A stretch of 6,434 nucleotides of DNA from Vulcanimicrobiota bacterium (GTDB lineage: Bacteria > Vulcanimicrobiota > Vulcanimicrobiia > Vulcanimicrobiales > Vulcanimicrobiaceae). This document shows, one piece after another, positions 1 to 6,299 of the stretch. The stretch spans positions 1 to 6,434 of the forward strand of contig JASHPC010000102.1 of NCBI GenBank assembly GCA_030038335.1, given 5' to 3'. The notes below the pieces were generated by a model. The model was not told where the DNA came from. It saw nothing but the letters and a program-made list of their open reading frames with translations, and ran no database searches. Numbering within the stretch: position 1 is the stretch's first letter; each line of letters begins with the position of its first letter. The translations under genes and the position numbers were made by a program.

Positions 1-846
1 GAGCAACTGATTGAGCGTCTGCTCGCGCTCGTCGTGGCCGCCTCCGAGCCCGGCGCCGCGTTGGCGCCCAACGGCGTCGATCTCGTCGATGAAGACGATG
101 CACGGCGCGGATTTCTTCGCCTGATCGAAGAGATCGCGGACGCGCGACGCGCCAACGCCGACAAACATCTCGACGAAATCTGAACCGGAGATAGAGAGGA
201 ACGGCACGCCGGCTTCACCGGCGATCGCGCGAGCGAGCAGCGTCTTTCCGGCGCCCGGTGGACCGAGGAGAAGAACGCCCTTGGGAATGCGCGCGCCCAG
301 CGCCTGGTACTTCTTGGGATATTTGAGAAAGTCGACGATCTCGGCGAGCTCTTCTTTTGCCTCTTCGACGCCGGCAACGTCGGCAAACGTGACCTTTGGC
401 CGATTCTCCGAAAGCATCTTCGCGCGCGATCGTCCGAACGAAAGCGCCTGGCTTCCACCCGATTGGGCTTGTCTGAAGAGAAAGAGGAACAAAAGTGCCA
501 TCAGCAAGATCGGCGCCAAACCGAACAGCATCGATAAGATACCCGTATTCGGCGGCTGCTCGAAGCTGACGGCTCCGCTTTTGACGTGCTTCATCACGTC
601 CTGCACGAACGCACTGTCGGTATTGGGTATCGAAACGATGTACTTCGTTCCGTTCGACAGCGAGCCGTTCGCTTGCGTTCCAACGGCATGGAAAGATTGG
701 ACTTGGCCCGCCTCTAATCGCTGATAGAAGGCGCCGTAGTCGAGATGCGCGTTGTCGTCCTGCGTCTCAACGAGGTGAGAAACCACCACGAACACGAGCA
801 CGAAGACCGCGATGATGAGAAGTACTGACCGAAGATGTTTGCTCAC
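1..846 (-). CDS. ftsH: ATP-dependent zinc metalloprotease FtsH (N-terminal part, cut by window start)
   Basis: FtsH is a membrane-anchored AAA+ protease that extracts and degrades misfolded membrane proteins and some regulators. Only the first 282 codons are present. The remaining AAA+ region (arginine fingers) and the HExxH zinc protease domain lie beyond base 1. Visible in order: a first membrane helix at about residues 7-25, a short extracytoplasmic domain at about 27-100, a second helix at about 103-124, then the AAA+ domain. That domain has Walker A GPPGAGKT at 195-202, the pore-loop motif FVGVG at 228-232 and Walker B IVFIDEID at 250-257. The start is a GTG at 846-844, 6 nt after the hpt stop. 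No ATG fits this frame ahead of the first helix, and the Shine-Dalgarno signal is weak, so expression probably depends on read-through from hpt. The family assignment is secure; the exact start is an inference. Confidence 0.97.
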   Translation of the reverse strand, partial: MSKHLRSVLLIIAVFVLVFVVVSHLVETQDDNAHLDYGAFYQRLEAGQVQSFHAVGTQANGSLSNGTKYIVSIPNTDSAFVQDVMKHVKSGAVSFEQPPNTGILSMLFGLAPILLMALLFLFLFRQAQSGGSQALSFGRSRAKMLSENRPKVTFADVAGVEEAKEELAEIVDFLKYPKKYQALGARIPKGVLLLGPPGAGKTLLARAIAGEAGVPFLSISGSDFVEMFVGVGASRVRDLFDQAKKSAPCIVFIDEIDAVGRQRGAGLGGGHDEREQTLNQLL

Positions 847-852
847 GAATGC

Positions 853-1431
853 TTACTCAGATTGAAAGACCCACGGCTGCAACTGTGCCAGATAGGGCAG
901 ATTGCGGAAGACTTCCTGGTAGTCCAAGCCGTAACCTACGACGAACTCGTCGGGGCACTGCAGCCCAACGTAGCCGAGCGGGACGTCGACGCGCCGGTGA
1001 TAGGGCTTGTCGAAGAGAACGCACGAGCGCAGCGTTGCCGGCTTGCGCTCCGCCATCAGTGCGTTGAGATACTCGAGCGTCAAGCCGTTGTCGACGATAT
1101 CCTCGACGAGAACGACGTTTCGCCCGGTTACGGTCTCCGTTGTATCCTTGAGCAACCGTACCTCACCGCTCGATCGCGTCTCGTTGCCGTAGCTGGAGAC
1201 GCAGAGATAGTCGACGACGACTTCGCTCGGGCCGTTCTCGACGCACGCGATCGCCCTCGCGAGATCGGTGACGACATAGAGCGCACCCTTCAACACTCCC
1301 AGCAGCAGGAGCGGTTGCCCGCGAAAATCCGCAGCAATTTCACAGGCAAGGCGCTCGATCGCGCCAGCGATCGCGTCGGCCGAGTACAACTCGCGTTGGA
1401 TTGTCCCTTCGTAGGTCTCGAGAACCTTCAT
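853..1431 (-). CDS. hpt: Hypoxanthine (guanine) phosphoribosyltransferase
   Basis: This cytoplasmic purine salvage enzyme joins hypoxanthine or guanine to PRPP, giving IMP or GMP. The 192-residue product has the usual family length. Motifs seen: the VLKGA loop at 46-50, the flexible catalytic loop with SSYG at 79-82, the PRPP-binding motif (VVLVEDIVDNG, 106-116), the base-contacting Lys in DKPYHR (K142), and the C-terminal DEFVVGYGLDY-NLPY region at 161-180. The PRPP loop has Asn115 where Thr or Ser is usual (EDIVDTG). The ATG overlaps the tilS stop as ATGA, which implies translational coupling, and is preceded by a purine-rich AAAGGA. The tilS-hpt-ftsH order is widely conserved in bacteria. 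In Bacillus subtilis TilS and HprT have been reported to act together on ftsH expression; whether that holds here is unknown. Preference for hypoxanthine over guanine cannot be read from the sequence. Confidence 0.95.
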   Translation of the reverse strand: MKVLETYEGTIQRELYSADAIAGAIERLACEIAADFRGQPLLLLGVLKGALYVVTDLARAIACVENGPSEVVVDYLCVSSYGNETRSSGEVRLLKDTTETVTGRNVVLVEDIVDNGLTLEYLNALMAERKPATLRSCVLFDKPYHRRVDVPLGYVGLQCPDEFVVGYGLDYQEVFRNLPYLAQLQPWVFQSE

Positions 1432-2312
1432 CTGTCCTTTCTGTGACCAGCCTCCACGCGCAGGGTCACGCCCTTCTTCATAAGGAATCGGCCGGTTCCG
1501 CCCGATTCCATCGCCCGTACCGCAATTTCTACGTGAGAGAAGTCGACATTCGAGAGGCTCGCCTCCTCGCGGAGAAGCTCTCGAACCTTCTTTCTCAGCC
1601 CGGCCCGCGCGGAGCCACTGCGCTCGCTCGCCACGAGCTCGGCGGCTCGAGCGACGGCTTCGTCCAGACCGGGGAAGTCCGGCCGCAAGCCTTCCAGCGC
1701 GGAACGCACTGCGTTTCTGCGCAGCGCTCGGCGCTCGTTGGTGGGATCGATCGCGTACGGCAAGCCGCTCACGTGGCAGTAATACCGCAAATCCTCCGCG
1801 GCGACGCGCAAGAGAGGACGAACGAGATCGATTCCGGGACCGAGCGCACGACGTAGCGGCATGCCTGAAAGCCCGTCCGGCCCAGTTCCGCGAAAAAGTG
1901 CGAGAAGAACGGTCTCGGTCTGGTCCTCTGCATGATGCGCGACGGCGACGGCGCTTGCATTGCGGCGCCGAGCAACCTCCGTTAAGATTGCGTATCGGGC
2001 GTCGCGCAACACCCCTTCGCTCGCCTCTTTCCGCTCGACGACTGCATCGAACGCGTCGAGCGGGGCACGCAAGTTCGCTGCAACACGCATGGCCACGCAC
2101 TCGTCCTGCCATGCCGAATCGCGCGTTCCGTGGTTGACGTACGCGAGCGAGAGATCGAGATCGAGTTTCGTGCGGAGCGCGCCGAGCAACGCTGCCAGCG
2201 CGACGGAGTCGGGGCCGCCGCTGCATGCGACGACAACCCGTTCGCCAGAACGCAATGCCTCACTTTGCAGCACCAGCTGCTCGATCGCGCGCTCGGGATG
2301 CGTTCCTCTCAT
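1428..2312 (-). CDS. tilS: tRNA(Ile)-lysidine synthase TilS (short form)
   Basis: TilS uses ATP and lysine to convert C34 of the CAU-anticodon tRNA-Ile to lysidine, so that the tRNA reads AUA and is charged with isoleucine. It is essential in most bacteria. The 294-residue product has the N-type PP-loop SGGPDS at 31-36, YVNHGTR at 58-64, the HHAEDQTET signature at 126-134, RGTG at 141-144 and the DPTN...RN stretch at 189-200, all typical of TilS. After a helical segment (about 205-270) it ends with a short basic tail. There is no room for the C-terminal tRNA-binding domains of long forms such as that of E. coli (about 430 residues), so it resembles the short form known from Aquifex. The ATG lies 6 nt after the smpB stop with only a weak Shine-Dalgarno. 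The stop overlaps the hpt start (ATGA). Confidence 0.95.
   Translation of the reverse strand: MRGTHPERAIEQLVLQSEALRSGERVVVACSGGPDSVALAALLGALRTKLDLDLSLAYVNHGTRDSAWQDECVAMRVAANLRAPLDAFDAVVERKEASEGVLRDARYAILTEVARRRNASAVAVAHHAEDQTETVLLALFRGTGPDGLSGMPLRRALGPGIDLVRPLLRVAAEDLRYYCHVSGLPYAIDPTNERRALRRNAVRSALEGLRPDFPGLDEAVARAAELVASERSGSARAGLRKKVRELLREEASLSNVDFSHVEIAVRAMESGGTGRFLMKKGVTLRVEAGHRKDR
1432..1440 (-). promoter_or_regulatory. Probable ribosome binding site of hpt
   Basis: A purine-rich AAAGGA (1440-1435 on the minus strand) stands 3 nt before the hpt ATG, a short spacer. It lies within the final codons of tilS, next to the ATGA overlap, and fixes the hpt start at 1431. Confidence 0.45.
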
Positions 2313-2318
2313 GCGACT

Positions 2319-2810
2319 TCAGCGCGCGTGGCGAGCGATCTCGCGTTCGACGTCGCGCTTCGCGACGTCGGCACGCTTGTCCCAAAGCTTCTTTCCACGC
2401 GCTAGACCGATCTGCACCTTTGCTACGCCACGCGTGAAGTACAGGCGCAGTGGCACGACGGTCAAGCCTTTTTCTTGCACACGAGAGCGCAGACTTTCGA
2501 TCTGTTCGCGGTGGAGCAGCAGCTTTCGCGCGCGTCCGGGATCGACGTTGGAAAAACTGCCTTGTTTGTACGGCGGCACGTGCATGCCGACGAGCCAGGC
2601 TTCGCGCTCGCGAAACCGGACGTACGCTTCCGAGATCGAGGCGCCGCCATCGCGCACGGATTTTACCTCCGTACCACTGAGCGCGATTCCGGCTTCCAAC
2701 GACTCCAAAATCTCGTACTCATGACGTGCGCGCCGGTTTTCGAGCGTCGGCGACCGATGCGCGCGAGTCGCTTCGGCTGCTTTCGCGCGTAGCTGCTTCA
2801 TCTTCGGCAT
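2319..2810 (-). CDS. smpB: SsrA-binding protein SmpB
   Basis: SmpB binds tmRNA (SsrA) and delivers it to stalled ribosomes for trans-translation, which frees the ribosome and tags the unfinished protein for proteolysis. The 163-residue product has the family length. Signature elements: ENRRARHEYEI at 24-34, GTEVKSVR at 46-53, YKQGSF at 81-86, the RKLLLH stretch ending near residue 100, the KGLTVVPLRLYF core at 114-125, and the basic C-terminal tail with KKLWDKR at 140-146, which enters the empty mRNA channel. The gap to the thioesterase stop is 2 nt and to the tilS start 6 nt. The start could also be the ATG three codons further in (2801), since neither has a clear ribosome binding site. No tmRNA gene is visible in the window. 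FtsH, encoded downstream in the same operon, is one of the proteases known to degrade SsrA-tagged proteins in E. coli. Confidence 0.96.
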   Translation of the reverse strand: MPKMKQLRAKAAEATRAHRSPTLENRRARHEYEILESLEAGIALSGTEVKSVRDGGASISEAYVRFREREAWLVGMHVPPYKQGSFSNVDPGRARKLLLHREQIESLRSRVQEKGLTVVPLRLYFTRGVAKVQIGLARGKKLWDKRADVAKRDVEREIARHAR

Positions 2811-2812
2811 CG

Positions 2813-3262
2813 TTACGCGTCCGGGTTCCGGCGATCGAACGCGTCTCGCACGGACCCGCGCGAAACGAAATGACCGTCACCGTGGAGGAGCAGCGTGCCG
2901 TTTTCGTCATGCACGTCGGCTTCCACGCCGAGCACGTTTCCGCGCTGCCACGTAACGCGTCCACTCACGACGAGAGGACGTCCGATGAGAACCGGCTTTC
3001 GAAATCGCACGTTCATCGAAGCGGTGACGCCGCGGTAGCCAGCGTATCCGGCAGCATGCGCCATGGCTTCATCGAGCAACGAGATCGCAATGCCCCCATG
3101 CGCGATGCCCCGCCATCCTTGAAAGTGCGGCGACAGCATCGTCTCCGCCCGCACGCCGCCCTTGCCGAGGTTTTCGAAGTGCACGTGCATCCCGACCGGG
3201 TTTTCGGGACCACAAGCAAAGCAGTAGCCGTCGTCGATAGGAACGCCCTGCGCTTCGCTCAT
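2813..3262 (-). CDS. PaaI-like hotdog-fold thioesterase
   Basis: This is a predicted small cytoplasmic thioesterase that would hydrolyse acyl-CoA or related thioesters; the substrate is unknown. The 149-residue product matches a single hotdog domain. It has an N-terminal CFACGPENPVG motif at 14-24, as in many PaaI/YbaW-like proteins, then WRGIAHGG at 50-57 (HGG being the hotdog core motif), the acidic LLDEAM at 62-67 on the central helix, the NVRFRKP strand at 84-90 and a final strand near 126-133. The start at 3262 is favoured because it overlaps the upstream stop as ATGA and has a good Shine-Dalgarno (TAGAGG, 7 nt away). The frame is open further upstream, but that extension lies inside the phosphoesterase gene and is low in hydrophobic content. 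It may serve as a housekeeping thioesterase; being coupled to a phosphoesterase hints at a shared substrate, but that is inference. Confidence 0.88.
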   Translation of the reverse strand: MSEAQGVPIDDGYCFACGPENPVGMHVHFENLGKGGVRAETMLSPHFQGWRGIAHGGIAISLLDEAMAHAAGYAGYRGVTASMNVRFRKPVLIGRPLVVSGRVTWQRGNVLGVEADVHDENGTLLLHGDGHFVSRGSVRDAFDRRNPDA

Positions 3263-3984
3263 CGCCCCGCCTCTAGGCGCTCCGCGAGATATGCGGGCAG
3301 CCCCGCCTCGAGAATTTTTCGCTGCACCGTTTCGATGGGGTACTCGTATCGCACCCATTGGACGCGTCGCTTCTCGGATTCATAGAAGACGAAGCACGCT
3401 TTCGGGTTCGCGTCGCGCGGCTGTCCGACGCTGCCGACGTCAATGATGTAACGCTTCTCCGGATCGAGCGTCAACTCGCCGCCCTGTTGCGCGTGACCGT
3501 GTCCGATGCTTCCGTCCTTCTCCTTCACCCAGTGTTGCGCGACGTGCGTGTGACCGACGAAGATAAGTTTCGCGTCGGTCGCCGCGAATGCGTCGGCGGC
3601 GCGCCGCTTGTCGAGAATGTAGTCGAAGTATCGCACCGGAGCGCCGTGCACTAGGAGGAACTCCGGAAAGCGCAGCTCGTAGCCGAGCGCGTTCAGCCAA
3701 TCGCGGCCTGCGGCGTCGATCGCTCCTTGCGTCCATCGGATCGCAGTCGCGGCGAAGTCGTTGAAGTACTCGATTCCAAAGCCTTCGATGGCGGCGAGGT
3801 CGTGATTGCCGAGCACCGCGTGCCGCACGCGCGAGCGAATCAGCGCAAGGCACTCGTTGGGATTCGCGCCATAGCCCACCGTGTCGCCGAGCGAGACGAG
3901 CGCGTCGTCCGCGGCGATGTGTTCGAATGCGCGCTCGAGTGACTCGAGATTGCCGTGCACGTCGCTAACGAAGGCGTATCTCAT
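3259..3984 (-). CDS. Calcineurin-like metallophosphoesterase (YfcE/MJ0936-type)
   Basis: This is a predicted two-metal phosphoesterase acting on phosphomonoesters or phosphodiesters; the natural substrate is unknown. The 241-residue product carries the full motif set of the superfamily: SDVHGN at 7-12 (metal ligands D8 and H10), LGDTVGYG at 32-39 (D34), GNHD at 59-62 (N60, H61), VHGAP at 112-116 (H113) and GHTH at 144-147. The following DVGSVGQPRD (182-191) is typical of small bacterial members of this kind. No signal peptide is seen, so it should be cytoplasmic. The start at 3984 overlaps the stop of the aminotransferase gene as ATGA and places SDVHGN close to the N-terminus as in homologues. 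A longer in-frame extension to 4149 would add about 55 Arg-rich residues read out of frame from the aminotransferase gene, so it was not used. Its stop overlaps the thioesterase start. Confidence 0.92.
   Translation of the reverse strand: MRYAFVSDVHGNLESLERAFEHIAADDALVSLGDTVGYGANPNECLALIRSRVRHAVLGNHDLAAIEGFGIEYFNDFAATAIRWTQGAIDAAGRDWLNALGYELRFPEFLLVHGAPVRYFDYILDKRRAADAFAATDAKLIFVGHTHVAQHWVKEKDGSIGHGHAQQGGELTLDPEKRYIIDVGSVGQPRDANPKACFVFYESEKRRVQWVRYEYPIETVQRKILEAGLPAYLAERLEAGR
3263..3275 (-). promoter_or_regulatory. Ribosome binding site of the thioesterase gene
   Basis: On the minus strand TAGAGG (3275-3270) lies 7 nt before the ATG at 3262. It is the best-spaced Shine-Dalgarno in the window and supports the 149-residue start over the longer open frame. 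It sits inside the last codons of the phosphoesterase gene. Confidence 0.6.
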
Positions 3985-5090
3985 GGCGTCGCCACGCTTC
4001 GGCGCGTTGCGAGCACGTCGCGCAACGCGGCGGCGAATGCTTCGCGCATCTCTGCCGTTCCGGCGCTCACGCGAATGTAACGGTCCAGCGGCGGCGCGCC
4101 CGGCTTGCGAATCCAGACGCCGCGTTCGAGAAGCTCGTTCATGACCCACGTCGCTTGCGCAGCATTGCCCATGTCGATGCAGACGAAGTTCGTGCGCGAC
4201 GGAAGTACCGCCGTTCCGAGCTCGTGCGCGAGCGCTTCATACGAGGCACGGGCCGATGCAGTCTCCGAAATCACCCAGGCGAGGTGATCTTCGTCGCCAA
4301 GCGCTGCGAGCGCTCCGATCTGCGCGTTCCGGTTAACGCCGTATTGGAGCCGCACGCGTTCGAAGAGCTCCGCATTGTGTTGCGTCGTGAGCGCGTATCC
4401 GATTCGAGCCCCAGCCAGGCCATATGCCTTGGAGAACGTTCGCGCGCGCACGAGCCGCTCTTCGAAACGCGGCTCCAAGAGTTGCCCCGGGTCGGCGAAA
4501 TCTGCGTACGCTTCGTCGAGCAGCAGCAGCGACTCGTCCGGAAGCGACTCGTAGAAGGCCGCGATGCGATCGCGATCGATGAAGGCGCCGCTGGGATTGT
4601 CGGGATTCGCCAGGTAGACGACCGACGCCCGCGTCCGGTGCGCGAGGGCGGAGAGCGCCTCGAGGTCCGCCGCGCCTTCATTTGTATACGGCACCGTTTC
4701 GAGGCGGCCGCCATAGCCGGCAACGTGATATGCAAAGGTGGGGTATGTGCCACGAGTCGCAACGGCGATGCCGCCGATTTCGACGAAGGCTCGCACGCAA
4801 AGGCCCATCACGTCGTCGATACCCGACGCAACGAGAATCTGCTCGACGCCGCAAGCGTGACGCGCGGCGAGCGCTTCGCGAAGCGCGTATGAGTCCGGGT
4901 CGCCGTACCATGCGAGTCGCTCCAGTTCGGATGTCATTGCCGCAATCGCTCGCGGCGACGGACCAAAGGGACTTTCGTTCGCGCCTAGCCGCACGAGTTC
5001 GCTCCGGCCCGTCTCTCGCATGAGACGCTCAGGACCGACGAACGGCGTGTTCGCCGGAAGCGCTTCGATCACGCGCGTTGCGCGCATCAT
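3981..5090 (-). CDS. hisC: HisC-like PLP-dependent aminotransferase (histidinol-phosphate aminotransferase family)
   Basis: This fold-type I aminotransferase most resembles HisC, which converts imidazole acetol phosphate to histidinol phosphate with glutamate in histidine synthesis. The 369-residue product has the family length. It shows ANES at 37-40 (the NEN region), Y62 in the YGDPDSY segment, ANPDNPSG at 161-168 (N165), DEAYADF at 192-198 (D192, Y195), and TFSKAYGLAGARIGY at 218-232 with PLP lysine K221 and R229. It ends with R328 and R340 (IRVSAG). All the expected cofactor residues are therefore present. One departure is SGIDD at 89-93, where HisC usually has GSDE, so another amino donor or substrate is possible. 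No other his genes are nearby. The start at 5090 overlaps the moeA stop (ATGA) and has GGTGGA 5 nt upstream; the next codon is also ATG. The family is secure, the exact substrate is not. Confidence 0.82.
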   Translation of the reverse strand: MMRATRVIEALPANTPFVGPERLMRETGRSELVRLGANESPFGPSPRAIAAMTSELERLAWYGDPDSYALREALAARHACGVEQILVASGIDDVMGLCVRAFVEIGGIAVATRGTYPTFAYHVAGYGGRLETVPYTNEGAADLEALSALAHRTRASVVYLANPDNPSGAFIDRDRIAAFYESLPDESLLLLDEAYADFADPGQLLEPRFEERLVRARTFSKAYGLAGARIGYALTTQHNAELFERVRLQYGVNRNAQIGALAALGDEDHLAWVISETASARASYEALAHELGTAVLPSRTNFVCIDMGNAAQATWVMNELLERGVWIRKPGAPPLDRYIRVSAGTAEMREAFAAALRDVLATRRSVATP

Positions 5091-6298
5091 CGAAGTCCAC
5101 CGCAGAGAAAGCGTCGAACGCACACCGCGCTCCCGGCCGCGAGCGGAGCATCGGCAACCACGTATCCGCTCGCGCGCGCAGCAGCGCTCGTCGACGACGA
5201 GCGCATCGGTACGGGCGTGGCGCTGCTACCGGAAAGCGTGACGGGAGCGAACCACGTCCACGCCACGGGCACGTCGATCGGCTCGGAGAGCATGGCCGCG
5301 GTCTCCTCGCGCGCTGCCGGCGCGCCCGTCAAGCGCTCGAAGATCCCGACGGCGACTCCTTCGAGCATCATCAACGAAGAGAGAGGGTTCCCGGGCAATC
5401 CGACGACAGGTTTGGTCCCGATTGCCGCGAGCATCGTCGGCTTTCCCGGGCGCACGCGCAGACCGTGCACGACGACGCCCGGCGAGCCGAGCGACGCGAC
5501 GGCGATAGGCGTAAAGTCGTGTGCTCCGACCGACGATCCGCCGCTGATGACGGCCGCGTCGCATTCATCGAGCGCTTCGCGCAACGCGTGCTCGAGCGCC
5601 TCCGCTACGTCGCGGACGATGGGCAAATGCCGTACGCGAGCCCCAAGCGCTTCGAGCGAGGCGGCGACTGCGTAGCGATTGGAGTCTCGCACGCGTCCTA
5701 CGGGCAGCGGCTCCGATGGTGCGACGAGCTCGTCTCCGCTCGAAATCACCGCCACGAGCGGACGACGATAGACGGGGACGTCGACGACGCCGAGCGTCGC
5801 CAAGACTGCGAGCTCCGGCGACCCGATGCGACGCCCAGCGCTCAAGATACTCTCGCCCGCGCGCATGTCGCTACCCCGCTGCACGACGGCGTTTCCGGCA
5901 GCGACGTGACTCGAAACGACGATCTTTTCGCCGTTTAGCGTCGCATCTTCCACGGGAACGACGGCATCAGCGCCTTCTGGCAACACTCCGCCAGTCGGTA
6001 TTCGCATCGCTTCGCCGTCGCCGATGCCGCGTGTTGGAACCGTGGCGATTGCGACGTCACCAACGATGCGAAACGTTCTCGACTGCGATCCCGCGCGAAC
6101 GGCGAATCCGTCCATCGAGGAACGCGCAGCGCTCGGATACGCGCCGTCTGCAACTATTTCCGAGGCGAGCACGCGTGTCCGAGCGGCGTCGAGCGATACA
6201 CGCTCCGTTTGAGGAGCGGGAAGCGTCACGCACGCAAAATAGCGCTCCAGCGCCTCATTCGGCGGGAGCAAACGGTTCGCGTCGAAACCCTTTGTCAT
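5087..6298 (-). CDS. moeA: Molybdopterin molybdenumtransferase MoeA
   Basis: MoeA inserts molybdate into adenylylated molybdopterin (made by MogA/MoaB-type proteins), the last common step of molybdenum cofactor synthesis, in the cytoplasm. The 403-residue product has the family length and all four MoeA regions. Motifs: SSMDGFAV at 60-67, PTGG at 101-104, SSGDEL at 186-191, the MPT-binding SGGSSVGAHDF at 252-262, RPGKP at 283-287, GLPGNP at 300-305, and a C-terminal beta domain to the end. These identify it as a functional-looking MoeA rather than a lone MogA domain. The start is uncertain. ATG 6298 shares bases with the divergent serS start, and an ATG six codons upstream (6316) would place the start inside serS. 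Neither has a clear Shine-Dalgarno. Its stop overlaps the aminotransferase start. It heads the minus-strand operon; no other cofactor genes are in view. Confidence 0.95.
   Translation of the reverse strand: MTKGFDANRLLPPNEALERYFACVTLPAPQTERVSLDAARTRVLASEIVADGAYPSAARSSMDGFAVRAGSQSRTFRIVGDVAIATVPTRGIGDGEAMRIPTGGVLPEGADAVVPVEDATLNGEKIVVSSHVAAGNAVVQRGSDMRAGESILSAGRRIGSPELAVLATLGVVDVPVYRRPLVAVISSGDELVAPSEPLPVGRVRDSNRYAVAASLEALGARVRHLPIVRDVAEALEHALREALDECDAAVISGGSSVGAHDFTPIAVASLGSPGVVVHGLRVRPGKPTMLAAIGTKPVVGLPGNPLSSLMMLEGVAVGIFERLTGAPAAREETAAMLSEPIDVPVAWTWFAPVTLSGSSATPVPMRSSSTSAAARASGYVVADAPLAAGSAVCVRRFLCGGLR
5091..5101 (-). promoter_or_regulatory. Ribosome binding site of the HisC-like gene
   Basis: On the minus strand GGTGGA (5101-5096) lies 5 nt before the ATG at 5090, inside the end of moeA. 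It supports the start that makes the ATGA overlap. It would also serve the adjacent second ATG at 5087. Confidence 0.5.
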
Positions 6299-6299
6299 G
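6296..6299. other. Shared divergent start codons of moeA and serS
   Basis: The palindromic tetramer CATG holds ATG of serS on the plus strand (6297-6299) and ATG of moeA on the minus strand (6298-6296). If both starts are right, there is no intergenic DNA between two divergent transcription units. I saw no convincing -10/-35 pair or Shine-Dalgarno for either gene in the flanking coding sequence. Confidence 0.6.

Noticed and set aside
835..1446. Plus-strand open frame of 203 residues opposite hpt
   Set aside because: Antisense shadow of hpt with no recognisable motif. Similar long plus-strand frames at 1960-2724, 2726-3385, 4155-4892 and 5078-5938 are rejected for the same reason.
853..2226. 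457-residue minus-strand open frame covering most of tilS and all of hpt
   Set aside because: Its last 192 residues are hpt. The upstream 265 are an Arg/Ser-rich out-of-frame reading of tilS, left open by high G+C; the hpt start at 1431 is well supported.
3263..3358. N-terminal extension of the thioesterase to 3358
   Set aside because: It would overlap the phosphoesterase gene by about 100 bp and adds a basic, low-complexity stretch; the start at 3262 has a good Shine-Dalgarno and an ATGA overlap.
3985..4149. N-terminal extension of the phosphoesterase to 4149
   Set aside because: The 55 added residues are Arg-rich and come from the HisC-like gene read out of frame; the family motif SDVHGN belongs near the N-terminus.
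6208..6240. Possible serS promoter (TTGAGG followed by CAAAAT) inside moeA
   Set aside because: The spacer is about 20 nt and the -10 match is poor, which is not enough to call a promoter.
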